A DNA stretch of 64,000 nucleotides from Rhodothermia bacterium (GCA_030428385.1 JAUIDY010000003.1:1-64000), one strand, 5' to 3'. Positions 17,740 to 26,460 are shown, counted from the stretch's first letter. Made by a program: numbers and translations. The notes: generated by a model from the sequence alone, not told the origin.

Positions 17740-18741
17740 TTAATCTCCCGTGTGTTGCATAAAGTCGGGAAAACCACTTGCAGTCCATTGTACCACCCGG
17801 GCGCGAGTCGCGCGATTAGGGTCGTCTAATTCGTGCCCTTCAATTTCCTTATAGTCGCGGGCGTGGTAGATCATCACGACGGTTTCTCCATCTTCTGCCG
17901 TCGTAAACGAGTTATGGCCGGGTCCGTACCGGTTTAACGCCTCCTGGGAATAAAAAACAGGGCCGGGCGACTTGTGCCAGTTGGAGGCATCCAGCAAATC
18001 AGCCGTTTCATCAATCCATAGCAGGCCCATGCAATAGTTGTGGTTGGTGGCGCTGGCGGAGAAGGTGACAAAAATTTTCCCATGTCGCTTTATCACCGCC
18101 GCCCCTTCGTTCACGTTGTATTTCATGCGCTCCCAGTTAAACTCGGGCGTGGTGATGATCACCTCGGGGCCGGTCAGGGTCGTCGCGTCTTCCATCTCCG
18201 ATAACAGCAGGGCGGTGCCCTCCATGCCGTTTACATTTTGTGCCCAGATCAAGTACCGTTTGCCTCCGTGTTCAAAGGTGGTGGCGTCCAGCGAAAAAGA
18301 ATCCTGCTCGGTTTTGATCTGCCCCTCTTCGTTCCATTCCCCTTCCATCGGGTCTGTGGCGGGATTGGACAGCACCCACATCCTGATATTCCAGATGTTT
18401 TCGGCTTCGCCCGCTGCAAAATAGATGTACCAAGTCCCGTCAATCTGGTGTAACTCCGGTGCCCAGATATGATGGCTCATCACGCCCGTATCGTGTTTAT
18501 GCCACACCACTTTCTCTGGGGCATTCTTTAACCCATTGATGCTGCTTGCTTTTCGTATGACGATGCGATCGTACTCCGGAACGGTAGCGATCAAATAATA
18601 CATGCCGTCCTCGGTCTTGACCACCCACGGATCGGCCCGCTGTTCGGCCAGCGGATTGTTATAGGAAAGTGGCTGTGACCACCCGTCGTTGGTAACAAGA
18701 ACCGATAGAACAAGGACGGTAAATGCCGTAAGGAGCCTCAT
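17740..18741 (-). CDS. Secreted glycoside hydrolase, GH43-type
   Basis: 333 residues with a signal peptide (FTVLVLSVLVTNDGWSQ). The five-bladed propeller signatures of clan GH-F are present: the base Asp in EQRADPWVVKTEDGMYYLIAT, the Asp pKa modulator in SFSLDATTFEHGGKRYL, and the acid Glu in YNVNEGAAVIKRHGKIFVTFS. Blocks SHHIWAPELHQIDGTWYIYFAAGE and NRYGPGHNSFTTAEDGE also fit GH43. The likely substrate is an arabinose- or galactose-bearing polysaccharide (alpha-L-arabinofuranosidase class). There is no T9SS tail, so it may stay in the periplasm. Confidence 0.88.
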   Translation of the reverse strand: MRLLTAFTVLVLSVLVTNDGWSQPLSYNNPLAEQRADPWVVKTEDGMYYLIATVPEYDRIVIRKASSINGLKNAPEKVVWHKHDTGVMSHHIWAPELHQIDGTWYIYFAAGEAENIWNIRMWVLSNPATDPMEGEWNEEGQIKTEQDSFSLDATTFEHGGKRYLIWAQNVNGMEGTALLLSEMEDATTLTGPEVIITTPEFNWERMKYNVNEGAAVIKRHGKIFVTFSASATNHNYCMGLLWIDETADLLDASNWHKSPGPVFYSQEALNRYGPGHNSFTTAEDGETVVMIYHARDYKEIEGHELDDPNRATRARVVQWTASGFPDFMQHTGD

Positions 18742-18929
18742 ATCACTCGCCTTGGTTTCGATTTAGATAGGACGACAGCCGAAGTATGGACCCTGGACAA
18801 AACCCACCGTTCCAACAACGGCGTACTGCGCTGGAGCGGTAACCAGGGGCGAGGAAGGTGAGTGACCGTGACCACTACGCGCACCTCTGCCACACGTACA
18901 ACAATCCCTAGTGATGAATGATATCAACC

Positions 18930-18951
18930 GGTGTTTGCTTTGGCAAGCACC
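18930..18951 (-). terminator. Hairpin after the truncated hemoglobin gene, probable end of nos operon
   Basis: Arms GGTGTTTGC (18930-18938) and GCAAGCACC (18943-18951) pair with one G-T mismatch around the loop TTTG, 13 bp beyond the stop of the hemoglobin gene. There is no U-tract on the leftward transcript, so this could be a transcript-end stabiliser rather than a classical intrinsic terminator. Confidence 0.4.
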
Positions 18952-18963
18952 AAGAGCCTCTCC

Positions 18964-19371
18964 TTATCCTTGTGCAACCACGCCCGTAAATCCCAGCTTA
19001 ATCTGAAAGATGAGGGCGATCTGGTTTGCGCGTTGTTTAATGCGCTCGGCGGCGTCGCCTGCGAAGTTCTGGTCGACCACCCGTACAAACCGCTCGAGCC
19101 ATCGCTGGAAATGGACAGGCTCCAGACCGGGCAGGCTCACATGGGCGTCGAAGGGGCGTCCGCGGTAGGTGCCCGTCTGAAACACCACACTCGACCAGAA
19201 TGCCACCATGCGGGGGCGGTGCGCCTCCAGGTCGAGCGCAGCGAAAAAGCGCCCCAGCACGTCGTCGTCGTGAATGTCGCCGTAGAACGCATCCACGATT
19301 TGCTGAATGTCGTTGCGGGTCTGAATATCAGGAAGCATGGGTTGACTAGGTTGTGCAGTTGCGTACGGCAT
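18964..19371 (-). CDS. Group III truncated hemoglobin
   Basis: 135 residues from ATG 19371 (or 124 from ATG 19338, MLPDIQTRND). The N-terminal helix block NDIQQIVDAFYGDIHDDDVLGRFF, the FWSSVVFQTGTYRGRPFDAH region carrying the proximal-side residues, and the C-terminal ERIKQRANQIALIFQIKLG match group III (P-type) truncated hemoglobins. It binds O2 or NO in the cytoplasm. It is the last gene of the leftward nos run, 35 bp after the cupin gene, so a role in handling nitric oxide near denitrification is plausible. Confidence 0.88.
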   Translation of the reverse strand: MPYATAQPSQPMLPDIQTRNDIQQIVDAFYGDIHDDDVLGRFFAALDLEAHRPRMVAFWSSVVFQTGTYRGRPFDAHVSLPGLEPVHFQRWLERFVRVVDQNFAGDAAERIKQRANQIALIFQIKLGFTGVVAQG

Positions 19372-19406
19372 CGGGGCTAAATTAAAAATGTCCGGAGCAC
19401 GTAACG

Positions 19407-19736
19407 TTATGCCCGGAGCATGACCAGGAGCATTTTGAATGGGGTCTGCGCTTCCACAGCGTGCGGCACGTTGGCTGGAAAAATGAGGAAGGCACCTTCG
19501 GCGAGGGGGTGGCGCTCGGTGCCAAGGGTGACGGTGGCCTCTCCGGACACGGCATAAACAAGCGCGTCGAAAGGGGCTGTATGTTCGCTTAGCCCTTCGC
19601 CTGCATCAAAGGCAAAAAGCGACACGTTGCCGGTCTTTTTTTTGAGCAACACCCGGCTCACCACAGCACCCGGCTGTGCCTCAAGGAGTCCAGACAGGAG
19701 GTGGGGCGATGTCCACGAACGGGCGGTCTCTTTCAT
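19407..19736 (-). CDS. Small cupin-domain protein
   Basis: 109 residues from ATG 19736; one base separates it from the nosY stop, so translation is probably coupled. A single cupin barrel is visible: GEGLSEHTAPFDALVYAVSGEATVTLG (motif 1, with His in SEHTAPF and the Glu of SGE) and EGAFLIFPANVPHAVEAQTPFKMLLVML (motif 2, with VPHAV). These residues may bind a metal. Specific role unknown. Its tight linkage to nosY suggests a job in respiration of N-oxides or copper/NO homeostasis. Confidence 0.8.
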   Translation of the reverse strand: MKETARSWTSPHLLSGLLEAQPGAVVSRVLLKKKTGNVSLFAFDAGEGLSEHTAPFDALVYAVSGEATVTLGTERHPLAEGAFLIFPANVPHAVEAQTPFKMLLVMLRA

Positions 19737-19737
19737 G

Positions 19738-20529
19738 TCAAAAGTCTTTGCGGTTGAAGCGCCGCAGCCCGAAAAACAGCGGCACGGCAAGCCATACGAG
19801 CAGCGCGGCGCTGGCAACACCCACGCCGAACAGGCTGCCGAAGAAGCGCTCGAAGACGGCTCCTGTATAGCCCATTAACGCGGAAATATCGACCTGTAAC
19901 AACAGCAGCACCCGCGCCAGATCCACCGGGTTGAGCAACGTGAGGACGAGAGCAGGCGTTTCTAATGGATAGTTGGCGAACATGTGCAAGGCCAGCAGTA
20001 CGAGGCCGTCGTAGAGCACGGCGAGGAACAGCCACACCACCAACGCCACACCCAGCCCACGCGCCTTGTCCTCGAAGCGGACGGCGATCAGAAACGCCAG
20101 CGCTACGAAGATAAACGTGAGGGCTGTGCCCGTCAGCGCCAGCACGAGGAGTGTCTGAGCATGGGAGGCGGCCTCGACGCCATGCCACAGAAAGGGCAAA
20201 CAGGTGCCTGCAAGGAAGCCCGTGGCCAGCGGCACAGCAAGACCCAGGTACAGCCCGCCAAACAGATGCGGACGCCGGATTGGCTGGGAGAGAAGGAGTT
20301 CTACGAAGTCTCGGGCGTTGTACAGGTACATGGTGCCGAAGACGAGGCTAACAAGCGGGAGCAGCAAGAGCACCACGTTCATCAGGCTCAGGAGTACACT
20401 GGCGGTGCTGCTCCCAAATTGCAGTAGTGCCTCGGTGAGGAGCAGGAAAAACACAGCGTAGGCAATCACGCCCCGGCTCCGGAGCACGTCCTGCAACTCG
20501 TAGGTCAGGATTTTGGCGGTGGCGTTCAT
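19738..20529 (-). CDS. nosY: NosY, ABC-type permease of nitrous oxide reductase maturation
   Basis: 263 residues and six membrane segments of the ABC-2 permease class. Characteristic wording: ATAKILTYELQDVLRSRGVIAYAVFFLLLTEAL at the start, LFGTMYLYNARDFVELLLSQPIRRPHLFGGLYLG in the middle and NPVDLARVLLLLQVDISALMGYTGAVF before the last helix. It pairs with the ATPase NosF, with which it overlaps by ATGA (20526-20529), and with NosD, to supply sulfur species and copper for the CuZ site of NosZ. Confidence 0.92.
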   Translation of the reverse strand: MNATAKILTYELQDVLRSRGVIAYAVFFLLLTEALLQFGSSTASVLLSLMNVVLLLLPLVSLVFGTMYLYNARDFVELLLSQPIRRPHLFGGLYLGLAVPLATGFLAGTCLPFLWHGVEAASHAQTLLVLALTGTALTFIFVALAFLIAVRFEDKARGLGVALVVWLFLAVLYDGLVLLALHMFANYPLETPALVLTLLNPVDLARVLLLLQVDISALMGYTGAVFERFFGSLFGVGVASAALLVWLAVPLFFGLRRFNRKDF

Positions 20530-21257
20530 GCGGCGGCCTCGGTCATCAGGTGGGCGATGGCGCGTTCTAGTTCAGGATGGCCCGTCGTTGCCTTCAAGTC
20601 GGTGGCGGTTCCTGCAAACCGGATCTGTCCGTCCAGCAAAAACACAATCCGGTCTGCCAACTCTTCCACTTCGCTCAGCAGGTGCGACGTGAGCACGAAC
20701 GTGGTCCCTTTCTCACGCTCATCAATAATTTTATCCTTCAACACGCGGCTCGCCACGGGGTCGAGCCCGGCGGTCGGTTCGTCGAGGATGATGAAAGAAG
20801 GCTGGAACAGAAAGGCGATTACGGCGCTGACTTTTTGCCGCGTGCCTCCCGAAAGCGTGCGCAGGGGCTTCGCAAGTTCGTTTTTCAGCGCAAACGCTCC
20901 AAGTAATTCTTCGTCGAGCGCCGCAGGATTGCCGCGCAGGTCTTTGAGCATGGCAAGCAACTCCGTGCCGGTCAGGTTCTCGGGAAAACGGGCGATCTGG
21001 GGCATGTAGCCGATGCGGGCGCGGTAGGCAGCATCCGCGCTGAGCTTCTGGCCGTCAAAAAACAGCCGCCCGGCGTCGGGCTTGACGAGGCCGAGGATGG
21101 TCTTGATGAGCGTTGTCTTGCCGGAGCCGTTGTGTCCAAGGATGGCGGTGACGCTACCGGGTTCGAACTGCATGTCGATGCCCCGGAGCACGTGCAATGC
21201 TCCGAACCGCTTGTGCAGGCCGTCGATACTGAGGGTATGGCTGGATACAGGAATCAT
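20526..21257 (-). CDS. nosF: NosF, ABC transporter ATPase for NosZ maturation
   Basis: 243 residues from ATG 21257; the start overlaps the nosD stop by ATGA and its own stop overlaps the nosY start in the same way. All ABC motifs are present: Walker A GHNGSGKTTLIK, signature LSGGTRQKVS, Walker B FIILDEPTAGLDP and the H-loop LTSHLLSEVEELAD. It powers the NosFY transporter from the cytoplasmic face. Longer upstream frame is a shadow running into nosD. Confidence 0.94.
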   Translation of the reverse strand: MIPVSSHTLSIDGLHKRFGALHVLRGIDMQFEPGSVTAILGHNGSGKTTLIKTILGLVKPDAGRLFFDGQKLSADAAYRARIGYMPQIARFPENLTGTELLAMLKDLRGNPAALDEELLGAFALKNELAKPLRTLSGGTRQKVSAVIAFLFQPSFIILDEPTAGLDPVASRVLKDKIIDEREKGTTFVLTSHLLSEVEELADRIVFLLDGQIRFAGTATDLKATTGHPELERAIAHLMTEAAA

Positions 21258-22492
21258 GGCTGCATGGGTGGATGCATGGCGGGCTGGGTGTCCACCAGGG
21301 TTTCGGGTGTTAAGACCGGGAGCACGCGCTCGGCGGCATCGAGCAGATCGACAAACATGCTCCGCAGGAGCAACAGCGACGGCTCGTTTTGCTCCACCAG
21401 TAAGGCAAACAGCCGCACCGGACGAAACGGCACGTCGCCCACGCCGTCGCGGTCGAGGTCGTAGCCCTGATACTTGTCCCAATAGTTGCCGTCGAAAGTG
21501 CTGTAGCTCTGGCGGCTGTTGGTGGCCACGTCGAAGGTGTTGGCAACGAAGCTGTTGCGGGTGAACTCGTTGTCGAGCGCATTCGCCATAATCTTCACCG
21601 CCCACCCGTTTTCGCGGAAGGTGTTATCCTGAATCACGACACGGTTGGAGCCTTCCGCGTACATCCCGATGGTGTTTTGCTCGAACACGTTGCCTTCGAT
21701 GTGGCTGTCGATGATGTCTTTGAGCAGTAGCCCATACGCCGCCGAGCCCCAGTTGTGGGCGAAGCGGTTGCGGTACATCTCCACGTGTTCGGTGTACATC
21801 ACCGCCACGCCTGCGTCGTTGTACTGGAAGGTGTTGTCGTGGTACTGGCAGCGGTCCGAGAACATGAAGTGGAGGCCGTAGCGCAGGTTGCGCTCGCTGA
21901 GGTTGCCAGCCACCCGGCTGTCCTCCACAAACTCGAAGTAAATGCCGTCGCGGTGCCCCGTGATGTAGTTGTCGGCGACAGTAATGTTTTTACAGTACCA
22001 CAGATGGATGCCGTTGCCCGACTTGGTCTCTGTTTCTCCTGAGGCATATAATTCATTGCCCACCACGCGGCAGTTGGCGGTGCGGGCAAGGTAGATGCCA
22101 AAGAAGGTGTCTACGAAGTGATTGTTTTCAATAAGGCAGTGGCTTGCATCGTCTACCTTCACGGCCGCTCGGTCCTCGATGAAACTGACGCCAACATTGC
22201 GAAAGGTGAGGCCCCGCACGGTTACGCTGTCAGCGGTGATGGTGAGGATCTGGTGCTCGCTCTGCCCATCGAGGATCACGTCGCCCTGGCCCTGGAGGGT
22301 CATGGGTTTGTCGATCACCAACGGCGGTTCCTGATACACGCCTGCTTCAATCACCACGGTGCCGCCGGGCGCGACCTGCGCCAGCGCTTCTGCCACGCTC
22401 TGCATGGGGCCATCGGGGGAGACGGTGAGGTGGTCCTGGGCCTGAGCGGGGAGCACCGTAAGCAGCAGGATGGTAAGGAGAAGCCGTGTCAT
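21254..22492 (-). CDS. nosD: NosD, periplasmic beta-helix copper maturation protein
   Basis: 412 residues with a signal peptide (LLLTILLLTVLPAQAQ). The protein is a right-handed parallel beta-helix, seen as a run of ~24-residue repeats such as NNHFVDTFFGIYLARTANCRVVGNELY, DNYITGHRDGIYFEF and RNRFAHNWGSAAYGLLLKD. The C-terminal block FDGNYWDKYQGYDLDRDGVGDVPF is the conserved NosD ending. NosD acts with NosFY in the periplasm to build the tetranuclear CuZ cluster of NosZ. The stop overlaps the nosF start. Confidence 0.95.
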   Translation of the reverse strand: MTRLLLTILLLTVLPAQAQDHLTVSPDGPMQSVAEALAQVAPGGTVVIEAGVYQEPPLVIDKPMTLQGQGDVILDGQSEHQILTITADSVTVRGLTFRNVGVSFIEDRAAVKVDDASHCLIENNHFVDTFFGIYLARTANCRVVGNELYASGETETKSGNGIHLWYCKNITVADNYITGHRDGIYFEFVEDSRVAGNLSERNLRYGLHFMFSDRCQYHDNTFQYNDAGVAVMYTEHVEMYRNRFAHNWGSAAYGLLLKDIIDSHIEGNVFEQNTIGMYAEGSNRVVIQDNTFRENGWAVKIMANALDNEFTRNSFVANTFDVATNSRQSYSTFDGNYWDKYQGYDLDRDGVGDVPFRPVRLFALLVEQNEPSLLLLRSMFVDLLDAAERVLPVLTPETLVDTQPAMHPPMQP

Positions 22493-22527
22493 TTCAGTTG
22501 ATCACTACGTACGAAGTCGGCACGCTC

Positions 22528-22638
22528 AACCCCTCCCATGAGGGAGGTGGCCCAACGGGCCAGAGGGTGTATTTCGGTGGTTTACACCCCCCGTCGCCTA
22601 CGGCGACAGCCCTCTCAAGGGGGCGGTTTGCGGGGGTT
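22528..22638. repeat. Palindromic REP/MITE-like element between nosL and nosD
   Basis: A ~111-bp segment flanked by short inverted ends AACCCC (22528-22533) and GGGGTT (22633-22638). Inside are several hairpins: CCTCCC/GGGAGG (22532-22547), GGCCC/GGGCC (about 22549-22561), GTGTA/TACAC and GTCGCC/GGCGAC. This sort of pseudo-ORF palindromic repeat is common in Bacteroidota intergenic DNA. Its right end supplies part of the stop codon of the upstream fusion gene (22637-22639). Whether further copies exist cannot be judged here. Confidence 0.5.
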
Positions 22639-23755
22639 AATGCTGCATCGCGTCGTGGGCACCGTGCATCACCGTGGGGACACCCTCAGCGCCGGGTGGT
22701 GGCTGTTTGTCGGCTACCACGTCGAGCACATCGTCCCACGTCAGCAGGTTTCCATAGAACGAATGGGTAACCGCCTGCGGTGTGATGCCGGGTCCAAAGG
22801 CCGTGAGGTACATACCCATCGGGCTGCTCAAGTCCTTGCTGTGCAGCAGCGTGGCGTCGGCGACAGGGAGCAGGTGGGGCGGGTTCTGAAAATCGACGAC
22901 CCACAGCGAATGCACGTCCTCCGGCGGCACGCGCTCCTCCAACTGATGCGCGGCGAGGCATTCGATGCTGTCGAAGGCGTAGGTCTTGCCCGTGTTGGTG
23001 ACCAGTTCAGCGCCGTACTGTTCATCGGCCAGCGTCATCTTGCAATATGCGCAGGCATCCTGTCCATGCACCAAGGGTTTGGGGGCGGGTGTGCAGCCGA
23101 TCATTCCCACCATCAGGGCACCGACAAGGGCAAGCTCAGCCGTACGGGCGGATGCCGAAGTCTGCGTTGTCAGTTGCTTCTTGCGGTTGCCCAAAAACGA
23201 TTGTACGGCAACGACAAAACCGATGCCCAACGACGCAAATGCTGCCCAGCCCCCCCACGACGGCCACGAGTTGGCCACGAAGTTGAGCAGTTGTTTTGAG
23301 CCAATGAGTGGGGGCTGGTAGTTCATGCCCGGTACCTTAATCGCCGCCGTGGGGTCGAGGTCGTGTCCGTAGTCGTATTCCCACAGGTAGAAGTCCACCA
23401 GCCCCGTGACGGCAGCGATCAGGAAAAGCCCCACCCAGGTGTACAGCATCCAGCGCTTGCCTCCCGCCGCCGCCCCCAGGCCTAGCACCAGCAGGCCACC
23501 GATCAGCCACGGCATCAGTTTGAGTTCGGGGATGGTATCCGGCTCAATGGTTTTCATGCCGATGTAGTGGTTCAGGCCGTTGATGTTGGCCAGGTCCTGC
23601 GGCTTCTCGCCCGTCACGGTGTCGATCCAGATATACATGCCTAGCCCTTCGGGGTACTGCGGGGCGTCAAGCGTGATTTTCCAGATCGGGAAGAGGTACA
23701 TCAGCACCAGCAGCAGCGCGGCGAAGGCCAGAGCAAGGCGTGTGCGGGGAGTCAT
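22637..23755 (-). CDS. nosL: Fusion of a nos-cluster membrane domain with NosL copper chaperone
   Basis: 372 residues from ATG 23755 (MTPRTRLALA). Residues 1-190 form an integral membrane domain (segments near 7-23, 83-98, 103-120 and 168-188) with the block FPIWKITLDAPQYPEGLGMYIW and INGLNHYIGMKTI, which I recall from a separate membrane gene next to nosL in Bacteroidota nos clusters. Residues ~205-372 are a complete NosL, including its ancestral lipobox (GALMVGMIGC, C221) and copper motif C235-x2-C238-x-M240. NosL delivers Cu(I) to NosZ. No internal start near the NosL part was found, so this is a real fusion rather than two genes. Confidence 0.88.
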   Translation of the reverse strand: MTPRTRLALAFAALLLVLMYLFPIWKITLDAPQYPEGLGMYIWIDTVTGEKPQDLANINGLNHYIGMKTIEPDTIPELKLMPWLIGGLLVLGLGAAAGGKRWMLYTWVGLFLIAAVTGLVDFYLWEYDYGHDLDPTAAIKVPGMNYQPPLIGSKQLLNFVANSWPSWGGWAAFASLGIGFVVAVQSFLGNRKKQLTTQTSASARTAELALVGALMVGMIGCTPAPKPLVHGQDACAYCKMTLADEQYGAELVTNTGKTYAFDSIECLAAHQLEERVPPEDVHSLWVVDFQNPPHLLPVADATLLHSKDLSSPMGMYLTAFGPGITPQAVTHSFYGNLLTWDDVLDVVADKQPPPGAEGVPTVMHGAHDAMQH

Positions 23756-23847
23756 GGCTTTGGAAGGCAAGAGCGAAAAAGGGAAGGGGGAAGAGGGGAG
23801 AAGCCCGGCCTCGGTTGGAGGGGGCTTCTCCCCATTCTTCAAGGGAT

Positions 23848-25797
23848 TTACTGACCGATGCTATAGGCCAGCGGGACATCCGAACTCCGGGGCGAGACCC
23901 GGATATAGCCCTGCATCTCTTGGTGCAGCGCCGAGCAGAAGTCGGTGCAGTAGAACGGGAAGACACCTTCTCGTGTCGGGTACCACTTGAGCGTGCGCGT
24001 CTGGCCCGGCATGATCAGCAGTTCGGAGTTGTTCGCCCCAATCACAGCAAAGCCGTGCGGCACGTCCCAGTCCTGCTCCAGGTTGGTGACGTGGAAGTAT
24101 ACCTCGTCGCCCACCCGAATGCCTTCGATGTTGTCAGGCGCGAAGTGGGTACGGATCGTGCTCATGTACACCCGCACCACGTTGCCTTCCCGTTCGACGC
24201 GTGTCTCTCCTTCGTTCTTGACGGCATATGGGTTGGTGTTTTCTTCGATGGGGAAGAACTTCACCTGTTTGTCCATGATGAGGTCGGCCGGGAGCGCCTG
24301 GGCGTAGTGTGGCTCGCCCATCGTGGGGAAGTCCAGCAGCATCCGCATCTTGTCACCGCTGATGTCGATGAGCTGTGCCGCGTGCGCCAGTTCCGGACCC
24401 GTGGGCAGGTAGCGGTCCTTCGTGATTTTGTTCATCGCCACGAGGTATTTGCCCCACGGCTGCTGGCTGTCACCGCCCGGAATCATCAGGTGACCCACGC
24501 TATAGTACACCGGGATGCGGTCTACCACCTGCGTGCTTGCGATGTCCCACTTGACGATCTCGGATGAGATGAAGGCCGTCGTGTAGGCAAAGCCACGCCC
24601 GTCGAACTCGGTGTGCAGCGGCCCGAGGCCCGGGTTCTCGACTTCGCCGTACAGGATCTCGTCGTAGTTCAGCACCGGGATGCCTTCGATGGTGGTTTCG
24701 AACGACTCGTTAGCGATGGCGGCCTGCATCTTGTCAAACGAATGCACCGGGATTACGGTCGCCAGCTTGCCGCCTGCCACGATGTATTGTCCGGTCGGGT
24801 CTACGTCTACGCCGTGCGGCGATTTGGGCGTGGGCAGGTAATACACCAGCCCGTCGCAGTCCGCCGGTTGCAGCACCGTGACACTCGTTTTTTCTTCCGA
24901 CTGGCCCACATGGCTCGCATCAATGTAGTTGTGTACGTACTGGGCCGACATCGTGCCGCTGTTGCCTTCTGCGATACATTCTTCGGCGCGCAGCCAGTTC
25001 ACGGCAGCGATGAAGTCCTTGTCGTTCTGCGAGGCGTTAACTTCCAACAGGGTGTGCGCTTCTTCCGAGTTGTAGGAGGTGAAGAACATCCAGCCATACG
25101 ATGGACCTTTGCCTGCGTGGGCGAGGTCGTAGTTGTAGCCCGGCACGAGGATCTGGAACGCGACGTCCATGTTGCCAGGATCGTCGGCACGGATGAAGGA
25201 CAGCGTGCCTTTGAAGTTACCGGCGTAGTCGCCAATCGCCATGTCCTGCTGGGGAATCGGGACGCTGAAGCGGGTGGAGGCGACGAGGTATTTGGAATCA
25301 GGCGTAATAAATGGCGAGCCGTGGTTGCCTGCCGAGTTCGGGATCTCGATAATCTCGGTGGTCTCGAACGTCGTCAGGTCGATGCGCGCCACACGCGGCG
25401 TGTTGTTCGCGTTAATGAAGATCCAGCGTCCGTCCGGCACTCCGTCGGTCATCGACAATTCGGGGTGGTGGGCGTCGTCCCATGGCACAAAGCCGTAAGA
25501 GGTATTGAGCATGGGTTTGGTCTCTTCGGTGTAGCCCCAGCCATTTTCTGGGAACTGAGAGAACACCGGCACATCTTTCAGGTGACGGCCCGAAGGCAGG
25601 CCATAGACGGTGAGGTTGCCGCTGAAGCCGCCGGAGAAGAAGGAATAGAACTCGTCGTATTCACCGGGGGCGACGTACACCGCCGAGGCGGCATCAGACG
25701 TACCAACGGGCTGCGTGGTCTGGCACGAAAAAACCGTGGCTCCCATGAGCAGCACCGCGGTGAAGCCGAGCAGGAGGTTGCGTATCAGGGGTTTCAT
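23848..25797 (-). CDS. nosZ: Nitrous oxide reductase, clade II (Sec-type) NosZ
   Basis: 649 residues. The signal region is Sec/lipoprotein-like (RNLLLGFTAVLLMGATVFSCQ) without a twin-arginine motif, which marks clade II (atypical) NosZ. The N-terminal seven-bladed propeller has CuZ histidines in blocks such as DDAHHPELSMTDG and SPHGVDVDPTGQY. The C-terminal cupredoxin domain carries the CuA ligands C617, C621, H625 and M628 (FYCTDFCSALHQEMQGY) plus the upstream DVPHGFAV. It reduces N2O to N2 in the periplasm or at the outer face. It follows a cytochrome c gene at 44 bp and precedes the nosL fusion at 92 bp. Confidence 0.97.
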   Translation of the reverse strand: MKPLIRNLLLGFTAVLLMGATVFSCQTTQPVGTSDAASAVYVAPGEYDEFYSFFSGGFSGNLTVYGLPSGRHLKDVPVFSQFPENGWGYTEETKPMLNTSYGFVPWDDAHHPELSMTDGVPDGRWIFINANNTPRVARIDLTTFETTEIIEIPNSAGNHGSPFITPDSKYLVASTRFSVPIPQQDMAIGDYAGNFKGTLSFIRADDPGNMDVAFQILVPGYNYDLAHAGKGPSYGWMFFTSYNSEEAHTLLEVNASQNDKDFIAAVNWLRAEECIAEGNSGTMSAQYVHNYIDASHVGQSEEKTSVTVLQPADCDGLVYYLPTPKSPHGVDVDPTGQYIVAGGKLATVIPVHSFDKMQAAIANESFETTIEGIPVLNYDEILYGEVENPGLGPLHTEFDGRGFAYTTAFISSEIVKWDIASTQVVDRIPVYYSVGHLMIPGGDSQQPWGKYLVAMNKITKDRYLPTGPELAHAAQLIDISGDKMRMLLDFPTMGEPHYAQALPADLIMDKQVKFFPIEENTNPYAVKNEGETRVEREGNVVRVYMSTIRTHFAPDNIEGIRVGDEVYFHVTNLEQDWDVPHGFAVIGANNSELLIMPGQTRTLKWYPTREGVFPFYCTDFCSALHQEMQGYIRVSPRSSDVPLAYSIGQ

Positions 25798-25841
25798 GAT
25801 TTACTCCATCAGGTTGGAGAAAGGGAGAGTGAGCAAGCGCG

Positions 25842-26321
25842 TTACTCTGCGCTGTTAGGGGCACTATTCTGGTGGGCACGAATGTATTCGAGGACGGCGC
25901 GGGCGTCATCCTGGGTGAGGTTCTGGTTAGGCATCGGCGTGGCAAACTGCGCCAGCATGGCCTTCACCTCGGGGTGCTTTTCGAGCATTTCTGCCGGGTT
26001 CAGCATCATGTTCATTACAAAAGCAGGGCTACGCGTTGCCAGCACTTCACCCAAAGGCGGCCCCACATAGCGGATGTCAAATTTGTGGCACGCCGAACAT
26101 TTGGTGGTGAAGATCTCCTCACCTTGGGCGGCAAGGGCGGCATCTATTGCCGGGGTTAACTCAAGCGTCGAGATAGGCCCCACGCCATTTTCCAGTTGAG
26201 TAGAACTGAGACCCGAGGCTGGTGGGGGCGGGGTGGCAGGAGCCGGTCCCGACTCGGTCCCTCCACAGCCCATAAGGGCCGGAAAGACCGCAAGCGAAAG
26301 GAGGAAAATGAAATAGCGCAT
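25842..26321 (-). CDS. Lipid-anchored monohaem cytochrome c, likely electron donor to NosZ
   Basis: 159 residues from ATG 26321. A lipobox (FPALMGC, C19) is followed by a Pro-rich linker. The haem motif is C75-x2-C78-H79 (TKCSACHKF) with axial Met in FATPMPN (M130). The domain is of the class I cytochrome c type, usual in the first position of clade II nos clusters, where it hands electrons to NosZ. Expression is probably driven from the promoter region at 26322-26495, which contains an inverted repeat. Confidence 0.9.
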   Translation of the reverse strand: MRYFIFLLSLAVFPALMGCGGTESGPAPATPPPPASGLSSTQLENGVGPISTLELTPAIDAALAAQGEEIFTTKCSACHKFDIRYVGPPLGEVLATRSPAFVMNMMLNPAEMLEKHPEVKAMLAQFATPMPNQNLTQDDARAVLEYIRAHQNSAPNSAE

Positions 26322-26448
26322 CGTGGTAGAGGCATTAAGCAGGCCGGAGCCAAAGGTTGATGAACAGGGTAGGAGGCGACGGTTTGCAAGGGGCAGGGGG
26401 CGCGTTGCACGTGGCTTGTCAGGCATTCCCTTAATCGTGTGTAAGGCT

Positions 26449-26456
26449 AAAAAGTA
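26449..26456 (-). promoter_or_regulatory. Possible -7 element of the nos operon promoter
   Basis: Read leftward the sequence is TACTTTTT, one base from the Bacteroidota TAnnTTTG element. It sits 128 bp upstream of the cytochrome c start and four bases beyond the inverted repeat at 26461-26474, so a repressor on that repeat would block the polymerase. Assignment is by eye. Confidence 0.35.
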
Positions 26457-26460
26457 CATG

